Origin: Hirudo medicinalis
Taxonomy: Eukaryota > Annelida > Clitellata > Hirudinida > Hirudinidae
Length of the DNA stretch: 64,000 bases
NCBI GenBank assembly: GCA_011800805.1
Contig: MPNW01000101.1
Span: 218,826 to 282,825 of the forward strand
Direction of reading: 5' to 3'
Shown piece after piece: positions 45,294 to 58,118 of the stretch. Each line of letters begins with the position of its first letter. Positions within the stretch are counted from its first letter, which is position 1. The position numbers were made by a program, and so were the translations under genes. The notes below the pieces were generated by a model. It made no database searches. It had not been told where the DNA came from and saw nothing but the letters and a program-made list of their open reading frames with translations.

Positions 45294-48200
45294 ATGAAGT
45301 TTCGTGGCAAAACTGCCGATGTAACCAACATACAATTCCTCACAAGTAAATTTGTTGATGTGATACTTGTTTTGGTTTACCGTTGTTTATGCTTAGAATA
45401 ATTTTTTAAAGAGGTTATAGGAACGGTTGCCAGGCTCACTAAAACTTGCATATTAAGATTGACAACAGAAAAGTTATATTTTATATCCTTGGAACATAGG
45501 ATGGTGGGAGGTGTTGGGGTATGGTGTGAAATATTCCAGGTTTGCTTCTGACCAATGTAAGTAATTGTAAAGTTATACACTACATATTAAATAAATACTT
45601 CCAGGCACATGTTTTTGATGAATATTTGATGGAGGGTGTTAACGTACAGACTGCCAATGAAATATATTTAAATGTTAATCCTGACAATCTTGTCAAATGT
45701 TTCAAATGCTCTCAAAGTGCCAAATCTTTGAAGCTGAAATTAGCAAGGAAGGGAGTCCCTTGTTTAACAGTGGAGGTGGATCAGGTAGTAAACATGTAAG
45801 CATGTTTATGAATCTAAAATGAAATCACAACACATGTTGAATTTCTAGCCAACTTTGTTTGGAACCTCAAGAAAAGTTGTGCATGATGTTTCAGTTAGCC
45901 TGGTCGAAAGAAAAAATTGGATAGATTTCTCAGAGCCTCAATTACCAGAATTTGAGGTGAGTTCATTTTTTTTGCTAATTAGGTAATCAAGCAATAGTAA
46001 GCCTTCTCAAGGCTTCTTCCAGTCTTATTATCTTACAATGGATTACAATGAATTATGGTTTTTGTGAATTAAATGTTTGTTTGAAGCAGTTGAATGGCTT
46101 TGAGTCAATATGTTAAAAATCTGGTACGAAGGGTTGAATTCTTAGCAATACTCATGAGAAGTCATAATTTTTATTGTGATGTTTGGGACTGTTGTTTATT
46201 GGCAGCATTGCTTAATAAATCTTACTTTTACACCTGTGACGATTGTAAGTTTTATACGTGATATATTTTCAAAATTCCTGATCATGAAGGACATACATTG
46301 TTTCATTTGTGAATGAGTTGTAGTAGTAATTAATGAATTATTGATTCAATGTTCCTAGTGAGGCAAACTCCATTAAATCTGCATTTTAATAGTTTTCATT
46401 TCCTGTTGGAAATTTTAAGTTTTAATATTAAGATTTTATTTTTAAACAGTTAAATGCTTGTCAATTTTACTTGCACATTTATTTATATTTGAGGCATAAC
46501 TTTCTATATTTCTAACATTTCTAGAGTGATGATGCAAGCAATTTGATTGTTTTGCAGAGTTCCTTGCATTATTATTTGTTGTAAGTAAGAAGAAACTGTT
46601 TTTGAAAGAAAAATTCTGAAATGTTCAATATTATAACTGTTTTTTTTTTGAATTATTGAATATTGATAAAATAAACAACATATCTCTTACAAATATTGAT
46701 ATATCAAGTTAAGTTGTGTAACTACCACAGATCCTAACGTTAACGATACAGAGTTTCATTAGAGTGATGTATGTTCAACAGAACTTCAAGACCACTAATG
46801 TAGAGAGAAGCTTTCTCTGAAGAGGAAGGTTTTGAGGGCCGAATGAAATTGCTCGAGGTAGTAGGAAGGTAGAGTTGAATTGCCGTAATCAATTTTTGAT
46901 AGGATGAAAGATGTAATGAGATGAACGTGAGAGTGGAGCAGCGATGCTACGAATTTCCCTGAGAGATGCATAGCAGGAACGAGTTGTTTTGTTGATGTGA
47001 GTGGTCATGGAACAGTCTGAGTCTAACCAGATCCCAAGGTTGCAGACAGATTGTACTGGCTGGATCAGGTCGGAGCAGACGACAACCGATTTGGAAGAAA
47101 GTTCAGGTGCACGTTGACTGGAGGAGCACCACATCATCTCAATTTTGCTGGCATTCAATTGGGACAACTGCTGAACTCCAGTCACTGAATTCCAGTCACA
47201 CAGTTCGAAATCCTGACAGAAAGGCATTCGGTTTGGTTTAGCTGGCAGACCATAGCACAACCCATGAAGCTGAATGATGTTTCTAGTCGTCCTAGAGGAA
47301 TGTCATGATCGACAGCATCAAAAGCTGCAGATAAGTCGAGAAGAACAGGCAGTGACACCTGATCGGCACCAGTGCTGCTTAGAAGATCCGACGACAGATG
47401 GGGATGACGTAAAGTTAATCTTTAGCTTGTCATGCAACTAAAGAGTCCCACTTATTTCACTACATTTACACATGAGGAACACTTCTTCGACGATTAATTC
47501 TATTGCCATTAGTCTCACAAATTATGACAAAGCTTGCAAGTAAATTACAACTCAATCTTAGTCTCACATCTTCATTCATTATGTACCATAACAAAAAAAC
47601 ATAAAAAAAAACATTTCATCCTCAAATAAGTTGTAAACCCTAATTTAATTATTGATATTAGAAAAAAATATTGATAAATATTGGATATTTTGATTGACAT
47701 AAGGACCCTTATTTATCAATATTTATTAATAAAATACCAGCAACCCTATATTATAATAGCTTGTTAGAACAATTTTTAGCACATTACAAATAAGCATGTT
47801 CATTTCAAGCATTTGATGGTTTGTTTTTGCTCACTCAGATAAGCATATGCATGCCTCCAATAAAAATAATGAAGAATGTGATTGAGAGAATGAAAAACCT
47901 CAGCGATTACGTAACAATAGCAGCAAACTATGCCGGAGAAATGGTTTTCAAGATCGAGAAGGATGTGGTGACAGTTTCGACGCACTTTGAAGGCCTGTCT
48001 TACCCCCTCTGTAGTCTGTATAAAAAACAATTGATTTTTAACGATTTTGTGCATGATGATGATAGTCTTTTTCTGATGTTTTCAGCATCTTCACAGTCGA
48101 GGCTTACTGGAACGAGCGGCAAAGATTTTATAGAAGCTCAAGCTGATATTAAAAAGTTGTCTCATTTGTTGAGTGGTCAGCAAATGAACCCAACAAAAAT

Positions 48201-48374
48201 TATTTGCAGTCAGTTTTGTTAATGCTGATTATTTGCTTTGAAGGTTTCGATCGTAAATGGCTAATATTGTCACGTCCTCATTAATCAGGTATTGCGTCAG
48301 ACCAACTTATCCATGTGGTTCTGCTGACCGAAGGTGTTTCCTTGCAGTACCTACTTCCTTCTATATCTTTGTGA
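45294..48374 (+). CDS. HUS1: Checkpoint clamp protein HUS1
   Basis: Seven exons: 45294-45345, 45412-45539, 45605-45784, 45849-45956, 47839-48013, 48086-48208, 48289-48374. They join to 283 residues (human 280). HUS1 forms the PCNA-like 9-1-1 ring with RAD9 and RAD1, which is loaded at damaged DNA and activates ATR. Diagnostic segments: the start MKFRGK, then VARLTKTCILRL, MEGVNVQTANEIYLNV, SLKLKLARKGVPCLTVEV, VVHDVSVSLVERKNW, VIERMKNLSDYV, LLSGQQMNPTKIICS and the end GVSLQYLLPSISL. All junctions keep frame. Intron 4 is 1.9 kb and holds a decayed LINE. Confidence 0.96.
46770..47410 (-). mobile_element. Decayed LINE reverse transcriptase fragment (CR1/L2-like), copy 1
   Basis: On the minus strand, near 47340-47290 it encodes LSAAFDAVDHDIPLGRL, the motif A region of non-LTR reverse transcriptases. 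Further on, 47260-46889 gives LNASKIEMMWCSSSQRAPE, VCNLGIWLDSDCSMTTHI and CYASLREIRSIAAPLSRS, the thumb-side sequence typical of CR1/L2-type LINEs. The catalytic YADD box is not evident in the frame and the element is truncated. It is antisense in HUS1 intron 4. Confidence 0.85.
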
Positions 48375-50791
48375 TTACAGTTACATAGTTGTGGGTAATT
48401 GGATGTCAAACTAGAGGGTCACTTTGATGCTTCCATTGTTGGAACCTCAATCTCCTAAACTGTGATAACACAGCTGTGGAAATGATTCCTTATGATTACT
48501 AATAAAAGTTATTATTAGTTGATCTATCTATCAAATTAAAATATCCTCAGTGACTTATCTGATTCTCAACATCTAAGTCTTGCCATTTTCAAAATTCAAG
48601 AGTCAAAATGGAAATTAATCAGGGGAAAGGAGTAAGAGTTGCTCAGGTGGGTCTCCCTCCCCTCCAAATGCTGTGCCTCATTACCCTGATTAGTTAAATT
48701 ATGTCTTAATAAAAGTTATTTAATCGTTATTAACCTGAAAGTTAATTGCAGTTTTAGCGTGTAGTTATTATCCTGAATAATTGATTTATACTTTTATCGG
48801 AGTCATCCGGCTTCATGATGTTTTGAGGTTTTTGGTTAGGAAGGAAGCGTTCATTCTGGTTAGATAGTCCGAAATGGCTAAGTCGACTAGTAATAGCTGA
48901 TTCGATTTAAAAGTAACGTGAAATTGGTCTAGCCTGAGAGTTTTAGGAGAATTTAAAATGAATGTGGTTAATGGTGTTCCCGCCTAAAATAAATCCATTT
49001 AGTGATTTCATCAGCTTTAGTCGCTGGATGGCGGATCCATTGGCGTTGGCCCGCAGACCTCATACTCCCCATGATTTAACCATATGTGGTGTAACCAGAT
49101 TTTTTACTACCTTGGAAACTTTCTTTTTCAATGAAAGCTTCCCTTAAAATTTCAGCGGTCTTGAAGTTCTGCTGGAACATACGCCATACTAATAATTGGA
49201 TTCATCGTTAATTATTATCATTGTTATTATTATTATTATGAATTATTAATTGCTATTCAAGATAATTCGCTCGCATTGCATGACACTGACATATCCGTAA
49301 CGCATATTATCATATACATAACAAACATTACTATAATAATATCACAAATACTTTATATCTCCTAAATGATTACATGCTGAGGGAAAAATGTGGGGAACCT
49401 TGCATAAACAAGTAGCTTCAAACTACAAATCATGTAATGACGTCACTTTTTATTAGGCGTCGCCTTCCATAACACCAACGGTCCTTCACCTTCATCACCT
49501 TCACTTTTTCATGATTTCATCCCCTCAGCCGCAATGTAACTATTCGTTATTTAGTCGTCTGACTGAAACGTTGCAAACATCAGTGAATTATTATTGAATG
49601 ATGTTCAATGGAAACAAACCATTTACGAGAACAAAACAAGCTCAAACACATCGTTTTTCTAACTCTGTTTCTCTTACTGGCGCTGGCTAAACATGCGCCC
49701 ATCTAACACAAACATTCATTACATCATCACAACATCATCGTTGTCATCATCACGTGAACCTCGCTAACCAGGATGTGAGTTGGTAACAAAGCTAAAAATG
49801 CTTAATAACGTTGACTAATATTATAATCAGTTGCTCGATTGTTATTCAATAATAAAACCTAATAATAATAATAATAATAAACCCAAATAATTCCATTGAC
49901 AATTAAATTAAACTGAAGTTAGCTGCAATGGATGCTGACGACGACGATGGTGATGATGGTGATCGTGGAGATGATAATAGCGTACAGTGGCGGTAATAGT
50001 AATTTAATCACTTATTAAACTAAAGTGATGATTGTATAGTGCATAGAGTGATATGTATAGTGTTTAATAGTCAATCGTCTTCCCTTGTTAATCTTGTTAG
50101 TCATTACTTTGAAGTTAAATTTGAGGATTTCCCGACATATGTAACCAATTTAGCATTACATACAATATTACTTTTATTAAGTACAATCGAGAATTTGCAC
50201 CAAGTTTTTTTATCGTAATATATTTCGTCAAGTTTGAACCATCAGCCTAACTTACATAGAATGTTGGAATGTAATTGGATGAAGATTCATGTACAGCATA
50301 TTTATATCGTGGTTGCACAACAAGCAGTCGAACAATTAAGTAATTCCTACACTGTCTTCTTAAAGTTGTGACTCAGGTGCATAAGTTCACTCAGGTAATA
50401 ACTTGGATTCCTGCTGCTCCTAAGCTTTCATTCTATTTGAGAGGTTAGTTTTATTCGGTCGATTCAAGTTAATCTGTTTTTAAAACTATCACTTACGAAT
50501 TAATTTAGTTTTATAATGTTAACCTATATTTGCAATATATTAGCGCTGGACTGGAAGAAAGTTTTAGGCTTTTCATTGTTGTTAGTCACACGATACAATC
50601 CATCAGGATGCAATAAATAGTGTGTTGTATTGTTTTGCCATAAATTTTGGACAAATTATCGCTATTGCATTTGCGCGCGGGTTCGTACTCCTGGGCCAGA
50701 GCTTAAATGTCCGTGACATTTTGGTTCTGTCGGGAACATCTCGTTGCTCTTGATTTGAAACATTCTTTATTCTTTGCAGAATTAGATCGCC
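48375..50791. other. Intergenic region between HUS1 and the tetraspanin gene
   Basis: AT-rich. It contains an ATT-type tract near 49210-49245, an AAT tract near 49860-49882 and a GAC/GAT-rich stretch near 49930-49985. The last few hundred bases should include the tetraspanin promoter and perhaps an untranslated exon ending before 50781. No other gene is recognised. Confidence 0.45.
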
Positions 50792-52422
50792 ATGTGTTCG
50801 AAAACCATTGCTAAGTTGGTCCTCATTGTCACCAACTTCATCTTGTTCGTTAGTATTAATGCTAATTTTTTTGTTTTTTGTATCTTAGACAACCGCTGAT
50901 TTATGGAACTTAAGTTGAAGCGAATAAATACTAAAAATCTTTTGTCAACTTTTCTAACGTTATTATGACAATAAGATAATTTTTCAAGCAGAAACACTGT
51001 TTAAAGTTGAAACGATGGATGAAATTGTATATGTTCCCTTAAAAGGTGGCAGGTGGTGTTCTGCTTGGATTTGGCATAGCTGCTCTAGTAAGCCCTCAAG
51101 AACTGCAGAAATTTATCTCTCAAATACCCAACGTAGATTCATTTTCTAATGTTATTGACCCCTCTTCTCTCATGACAAGCAATGCTAAGTTCATGATTGT
51201 GGTTGGTGCCATTATCTTCTTCTTCAGTTTCTTGGGTTGTGCTGGAGCCATGTGTGAGGTCAAATGGATGTTGTTCTTGGTGAGTTGTCAATTCACAATT
51301 ATTCAGAATTTCTTGATTTTTAATAAAATGCTATCTCAAAGTATGCTACTAAAATAATGCATTTTCCAGTATTGGGTATCCATTGTCGTTTTGATCCTAC
51401 TGGAGCTTGCACTAATCATATTTGCTGCTGTGAAGCCAACGACTGTGAGTCTTTGATAATTAATAATGGTTTGAGGATTTATTTGCATTCAAAACAATGC
51501 TAATGGGCCAAATGAATCATTCTCAGCTGAGAGATGAAGCAACAAAGTTAATGAAGAATAAATGGACTTCTTACAACCCAGGTTTCAAAACATTTTGACA
51601 TTCAAACTGAATTCTTTTCATTTCATCGTTGTGCCAATGTTTAATTTGCAGAGAAATTTTATGAGAATGGAACTCTCCACCTTCCTACGGATGCCGTTTC
51701 TCTTTCTTGGGTTGCGATTCAGTTTAAGGTAACAATAAAAATAATTGTTGCTAAAACACTTCTCTAATTTAAATTTATTATTTAATACAACAACTTATTG
51801 TTGATATTTCATAGCTTGGATGTTGTGGGATTAGCAACTATACGGATTACAGTGATTTGAAATGGAACAGGACTTATATTTATAATAAGGAAATCATACA
51901 AGCTGTTGTTCCCCCATCCTGCTGTGTCCTTGAAAAGAAGGATATTCCTACTTCTGAGCTTCCTGATGATTACAAGAATCATCTGCCAAATTGCCTCAGA
52001 GGATCAGTTAAGGACATCAACCCTGATGTGAGTCACAATAAGTTTATCTTCCTTTCACATTAGGGGCATTGGATTGATTATTTTTCTGGTCATATTCCAA
52101 ATGTCCAAGCATTCCAGGCAAAATCGATGTTTAAATATGGTTTACTTTTCAATTTTTTGATCTGCAAAACAAATAAAATATTTCAATATGGATTATTGTT
52201 GACATTCAGGGTTGTGCAGTTGCAGTAGAAAGTTTGGTAAAACAGTATAATCACGTGTCCATAATTGTTTGTTGTGTCGTTATCCTGTTTGAGGTATGTT
52301 CCATTTTTCCATTTCTATTTTTGATTAATATTTGCTTATAATAGTATATCAATTTGTTTCAGCTGCTAGCAATGGCTTGTGCAATTTACTTGTGGAAAAG
52401 TACTGATTCAAGAAAAATGTAG
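50792..52422 (+). CDS. Tetraspanin family membrane protein
   Basis: Eight exons: 50792-50848, 51046-51279, 51370-51444, 51527-51581, 51652-51728, 51815-52027, 52210-52293, 52363-52422. They join to 284 residues, a usual tetraspanin length. There are four membrane segments: TM1 (IAKLVLIVTNFILFVAGGVL), TM2 (FMIVVGAIIFFFSFLGCAGA), TM3 (WVSIVVLILLELALIIFAAV) and TM4 (VSIIVCCVVILFELLAMACA). The large extracellular loop has the signature CCG (LGCCGISNYTDY), PPSCC and two more cysteines, six in all. An NGT glycosylation sequon follows the TM3 side of the loop, with NYT and NRT further on. Tetraspanins organise membrane microdomains with partner receptors. It is CD63/CD82-like in layout, but I would not name an orthologue. 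Confidence 0.93.
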
Positions 52423-52500
52423 TGTGGAAGATTGAATGAACTAAATCGCCTTAAGAACATTTACATTCGTAAACAACCGCTATGCTTCTCCATCATGTGA

Positions 52501-52506
52501 AATAAA
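52501..52506 (+). other. Polyadenylation signal of the tetraspanin gene
   Basis: AATAAA 79 bases after the stop codon. Confidence 0.7.
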
Positions 52507-54719
52507 GGGACACGAGCTAAATTGCTCTAAAACTTGCTCGTCGTCGCATTAAATGTTAGTAATTTCCAATCGTCTGTAGTCTCGCTTATTTTGGTTGTAA
52601 TGTGATGTATTAAGCATGTGAAACTGGAGTGTAAACCATGCTTATTTAACTTGATTCTCGAGTTTGAGTTGTCCCGCTCAAAGTGTCCATTTCGCTTTCA
52701 CTAAGTTAGAATCCGGATTTTTTGGATGTTATCACGTACTTCTGAACGCGGGCATCTAAAAATATATCCAGATATGTAAATTTGCTAAATAATAAGTGAG
52801 TGTGCAAAGAAATTTCGTCGGGAACCCATAAAAATCATGATTTGTTAAGGTATTTCCACTCATAATGTGCACGCCTCAGGGAATTTGCAAGTTTATAGGC
52901 GTGAGGCATGAATAGATTCGAATTTACTCTGTTCACAAACCGTCTGGGAATGTGCAGCCCAAAAGTGCACCACTTGCTATAAACAGCTTGCTGTTATCGT
53001 ACTTAGAATACTTTGTGAAGCTATCGGCTGGATAAACTTTTTCTGTTCTCTGTGCACGCCATCGCTATACGCGAATGTACGCAACAGACAATGGTTAAAA
53101 AAATTAGTAGCTCACAAACTTGGGTCGCGCCAGTAGTCAGCGTCGACCAGTGAATGCTTCTGTTAAATTGACACGAAATTGATAAAAGCCAATTCAAGAT
53201 TTGAGTAAAAAATTTGTGACATCAGATTCAACGCAAAGATTTTACGGCTTCGCGTTATGTGCATCCGTAATTACGTGATCAGTTTGCCTAAGATTGGAGA
53301 TTAAATCTCTTTCTCCATTTATCGATGTTCATTAACTACTTTTAGCTGCAGGATGTTATTTTAAATAAAGTTTCTCACACTTCAGTGGCAGCTTTCGTAT
53401 TAGCATGTTACCCGGTATTCGCATAATTACGCAGCCGCTAGCTGTTGGAAACTTTGCTACCAAACCAGAGCACTCTAAATTTATTGTAATTTTAATCCAT
53501 GCTGCCTTAATCTCGAATATTGATGCATTTTCATGGACAGCACCGCTTAAATATCGGTTCGCTAGATCAATCAGCAGACCTCATCAAGTTATTTAGCACA
53601 GAGTACCATCATCGGTATTTGTTTCGAAGATATTGTGCTGAGTTGAACCGACGTAACCAAATCTAAATATAATCTGTTACAAATCAATAATTAAAAAGTA
53701 CATTTTATATTCTTATAATTTATATGGTTAAACTCTTCTTCGCAATAAAGCCACATAAAAATTGTTGAAGTGATGATTGAATTATTTCAATTGAAACTTC
53801 AGTCTAAATTTTTCAAAATTTAAGATCATGGTTCAAGCGCACTTAAAGTATTACGTTTTATTTTCAAGTTTTAATATTCTCAACTCATGATTTTATATGA
53901 TAGCAATCGAAATGCTCAACAATTTCAAGTCCTCGCCGTCTTATGAATCACTCAAAGATCTCTTGAGAATACATAAATGATGTATTAGACATGGAAAAAT
54001 TCGACTGAAGGCTTAATGATAGGAATTTTAAAAACTTAATTACCAGAAACTGTTTACAAAGAAATTGGTTTTTCATGATAAATTTATGCTACACAAATTG
54101 AAAAAAAAAAGTGGCTACTAATATTCTCGTCGAAAGTCGTAAATTATTAAAATAACAAAAATAAATTCAATTTAATTTTTCCTAGATTTTAAAAATCACG
54201 GAGTCCATGGCTCTTCCCGCCCCCTAAATCCGCCACGAGTTATATCCACAGAGTGCTTTTTTAATTTTTTTTATTTATAGAGTTAGTAAGGATGACTTTT
54301 CTCAACATGTAAATAATTTAGCATCTCAATCTCAATGCAGACGTTTATGTTTAGTTACATTCTCGTTAGAGTATATTTTTTTAATTCGGAAATTATTTAG
54401 ATACTTTGTGAAGACACTTGTGATTCGATCCGTTATTCGTCACATGCACGGAATTTTTAATCTTCACCTTTCAAGCCTTTTTCTTATCAGATATCGAAAT
54501 AAATTGTCACCAAACAATTCATAGTTTATTCTACTTTCAAAAGTTTGATTTGCTACCATAAAATAAGCATGGTGTGAGACAAGAAGAAAAGTCATTTGGG
54601 GGATTTTCAAATCTCCAAGCACTTTGCATGCTATAAAGACGATGCCAGTTCGCCATAACCAACGGAGAAAGAACGATCAGCTAGGTACGGCAATCAATAT
54701 CAATAGTGAGATCATGCAA
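52507..54719. other. Intergenic region without a recognised gene
   Basis: AT-rich sequence with no domain-like frame. Near 54195-54245, ATGGCTCTTCCCGCCCCC followed by AAATCCGCCACGAG resembles the inverted end of a hAT-type element (GTGGCGGATTTAGGGGG). Confidence 0.4.
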
Positions 54720-55240
54720 TTACTCATTACGAAACCATGCATGGACACGGCCCACAAAGCCGAACGACGTTTCTAGTCGTCCTAGAAGAATGCCATGATC
54801 GACAGTGTCAAAAGCTACAGACAAGTCGAGAAGAACAAGCAACGACATCTGACCAGCACTTAGAAGATTCGACGACGCTCATAGAACAGCAATTTAAGTG
54901 GAATGATGTTCAGAAAGGAGGCTGTGACGATTTAGGTGACCCATAATCCTATCGAGCACGAGAAGTTCCAGAAGCTTTGAGAAGATTAGAGAGATTAGAG
55001 ATAGGTCAGTAGGAACAAACATCGAACAGATCGAGGGTGGATTTCTTGATTAGAATAGTGACATAGCAAGTCTTGACTAGTGGTACTTTACCAAAGAGGA
55101 TGGACTTGTTGGAAATCTTTGCAAGTATAGGTGCCATGAGTGATATGGCCATGATATTTTCTTGAGGAGCCAGGTCAAGCATAGGGTCGAGCAGGTACTG
55201 TTCGTTTGGAAGATCTCTAGGACAAGTGCTTACAGTGTTA
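54720..55240 (-). mobile_element. Decayed LINE reverse transcriptase fragment (CR1/L2-like), copy 2
   Basis: Closely similar at 54760-54850 to the element in HUS1 intron 4 (minus-strand motif LSVAFDTVDHGILLGRLETS). Further 5' on the minus strand, near 55090-54960, degraded sequence reads like the PISNLS and LLE-LVLDRI blocks upstream of motif A. Stop codons and frame changes interrupt it. Related short pieces occur up to about 55380. Confidence 0.8.
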
Positions 55241-55616
55241 TCAATACCAAGAGTGAGATCATGTAATTTCTAATCCGAACAATAGCAATTCTAAGCATAA
55301 GCTGAAATTCGGGTCGAACTTAAAAAACGATCCAAACAAGAGCGACACAGTGAATGGGAGGTCGTGCTACGAATCTTTATTATTCATAAGAAGCACTCAA
55401 TTGCCGATTTTTTTTACGAGTAATACAACCAAAACAATGATTATGATAACTTTTAGAGGTTGAGGGAAGTGCCCCTTTAGAAATGATGTTCAATGCCTTC
55501 GATTATTTTAGAATTTGTGAAATCAGCGCTAGTAACGAGTCAAATTTGTATTGACATCAAATATATTAATATTTTAATTTATTTTAATATTAAAATATTT
55601 CCCGGGAGAGATCTAT

Positions 55617-55675
55617 GATTGTGCAAGCTGGCTTGCGTTCACGACACATTAACATTACCATTGCTCGCACAGCAA
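55617..55675 (-). mobile_element. SINE-like head fragment
   Basis: GTGCAAGCTGGCTTGCGTTC, ACGACACATTA and ATTACCATTGCTCG match the minus-strand head of the SINE family with several changes. It sits about 180 bases upstream of the N6AMT1 start codon. Confidence 0.5.
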
Positions 55676-55856
55676 CTTTCATTATTTGTACAATTTTACA
55701 ACTAAATAACCTAATTATATTAAATTTTTAAAAACTGATTTAAGGCTATGGACATTTTTACATGACCACATTTAGTTATATTTATTATTTACTTTTAAAT
55801 AGGTCTCGATTTGTTTACACCGAAAAGCGTTCAACTTATGACAATAATATTAGTAA

Positions 55857-57149
55857 ATGATGGCCGTGGACTATCCTACTCCCAATCTAGCACATTTTTC
55901 GAGCGATGACTTTCATTTTATTTACGAACCAGCTGAAGACACCTTCTTGTTTTTGGACGCGCTCGAACAAGAAGTAGACTTCCTAGAGAAATTACGGTTG
56001 ACTTTTTTTTTATGCTTTGGTAATAACAATAAGGTCGTGGTTTTTAGAAGCACATAACTGATTCGATATGTGTTACTATGTTTTGAACTTCTTAAGGAGG
56101 GCATGGGTTTTTCATGCTATTCTTGAATTCATGAAGACTTTATTGCTATAATTGCAGGCCCCTTGTTTGTCTTGAGATTGGATCAGGATCAGGTTGTGTA
56201 AGCACATTCGTTTCAAATATCCTGAAATCAGATGCATTTTATCTGTTGGTATCTTACTTTAGTCATTTTTTTAAAATCACTCATCATCTTAACCATAATG
56301 TTTACATCTTTAGGTGCACAGATATTAACATCAAAGCTGCTTTTGCTACAAAAACAACTGCTAGTTTAAATGGAACTGATGTGAATCCTATTATTACTGA
56401 CCTAGTAGGCTTGCAACATTTAACAACAGTTTTGAAAATTTGTTTACAAAGTGCTTTCTAAATATTTCTGAACAAAGGTTGGAGGCCTATTGCCAAGACT
56501 TGAACATTCAGTTGATGTGATTTTATTCAATCCCCCTTATGTTGTGACAGATTCTGCCGAGGTAGGCTATATTTAATTAAATGATTAAGGCAATCAATAG
56601 CATAATTACATAACAAGCACAATAGTTTATTAGATGATTGACATTTCATTAATTAAAATAACCTAAGCAGACTTTCATTTGATTGAAGGTCACATCGAAG
56701 GATGTGATTGCAAGGTCATGGGCTGGAGGTGAAAATGGCAGAGAGGTCATGGACAGGATTTTTCCTTTAATTCCCCAACTTTTGTCACCAGGAGGAGTTT
56801 TTTATCTTGTTGTCATCCAGGAGAACAAACCAGGTTGGAATTCATCAGTGATTGGTAACTACTAATTGTATTGGTGAGTCCAGGTGATCACCAGAGCAAC
56901 AAATGACTCTTATTTCAGCCACATCTGACAGTGACTTAACTATAAGTGTGAAAACCTACATTTTTGTTGCTTTTGCTAGATTTTAATAATATTTCTTTGT
57001 TAAAATAATGTAATAGGAATTACTAATATGTTTTAGATGAAATTAAATCATTGATGTCAACTCTTGGTCTTGAAATGGAAACAATTTTGACGAGGAAGGC
57101 TGGCATTGAGAGACTGATGATACTCAAGTTCAGAAAGTCGTACACTTGA
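55857..57149 (+). CDS. N6AMT1: N6AMT1/HEMK2 eRF1 glutamine methyltransferase
   Basis: Six exons: 55857-55996, 56158-56244, 56314-56404, 56478-56561, 56689-56833, 57037-57149. They join to 219 residues (human 214). The enzyme is a class I SAM-dependent methyltransferase that, with TRMT112, methylates the Gln of the GGQ motif of release factor eRF1; histone and other targets are also reported for the mammalian protein. Visible motifs are YEPAEDTFLFLDAL near the N-terminus, the SAM-binding LEIGSGSG, CTDIN (acidic ribose contact), the catalytic NPPY in ILFNPPYVV, WAGGENGREVMDRIFPLIPQLLSPGG, and the end RLMILKFRKSYT. Two ATGs stand in tandem at the start; the first is used here. The gene converges on MRPS35. 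Confidence 0.95.
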
Positions 57150-57239
57150 GAGTGGTTGGTTCTAAAACCACATTTAGTTGTTTGTAGTTATATGTGCCCA
57201 TTTTCAATCCAACTTTATTGTGAAACAACTTTGATTTCA

Positions 57240-57245
57240 AATAAA
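57240..57245 (+). other. N6AMT1: Polyadenylation signal of N6AMT1
   Basis: AATAAA 91 bases after the stop codon. An acceptor-like TATTTATAG lies just downstream at about 57255-57261. Confidence 0.55.
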
Positions 57246-58118
57246 ATTTAATTATTTATAGCTTGCAACAAACCATCCACTTTGTTCCATCGGAGATTCA
57301 ACAAATTGTGCGCTCACCTGGTGTCAATTTCGAATGTGAAATATTGAGTGGCTCAATGCCAATTTGCTTTGTGAACTGACGAATTTACTATCATTTGTTA
57401 CAATTCAATTGTCAATTCTTTTATTTTTAATAAATGTCAAATGGTTTCAACATTGTTTTAACTGACATCAGCAATGCTAAAAGGAATTTATTGATAGTTT
57501 AAAACTGACCGAGAGGCTCCTCATTAATTAGGTCATAATTATGTTGATGTTACCCAGTCTAAATCGAGGGATCTTCAAACTTGCAGTTCATGCGAGAAAT
57601 TTGGCGGAAAAAATGTAATAAAAGCTAGTCCTCAAAATAAAATAACGTTGAAATTAATAGAATGTGGAGCAGCTTCCACTTCCAAATGATAAGATGTCCA
57701 AAATGCCAGAATTCCATCTCTACTTCAGTTGCCATACAAACTATTAGTAGTCTTGAAGTTCTGTTTGGACACATACATCATCACAATTAACTGAATATAA
57801 ATTTTTACATTGTCATTATTAAAAAGTTGAAAAAACCTGAAGTCAGCTCAGAAACATATAAAGGCATCTTTCTAAACTGTTGCAATATGTTTATGGTCAA
57901 AATGATTACCACATTGGTATCCTGCTGCCGTCCTCAGCTTCATGACAATTTTTTTGTAGCCCAAGAATAAAAAAAATGGACTTTGTAGTCTGCATTGGTT
58001 GGTCAATCCATGTGTGACACCAAGATTCAAACTCAACATTTTAGCTTTTCTATCAAGTAATGCAACACCTACAATACTTTGAACTAATATTTATTTTTTC
58101 AGCAGTGAGTTATGTGGC

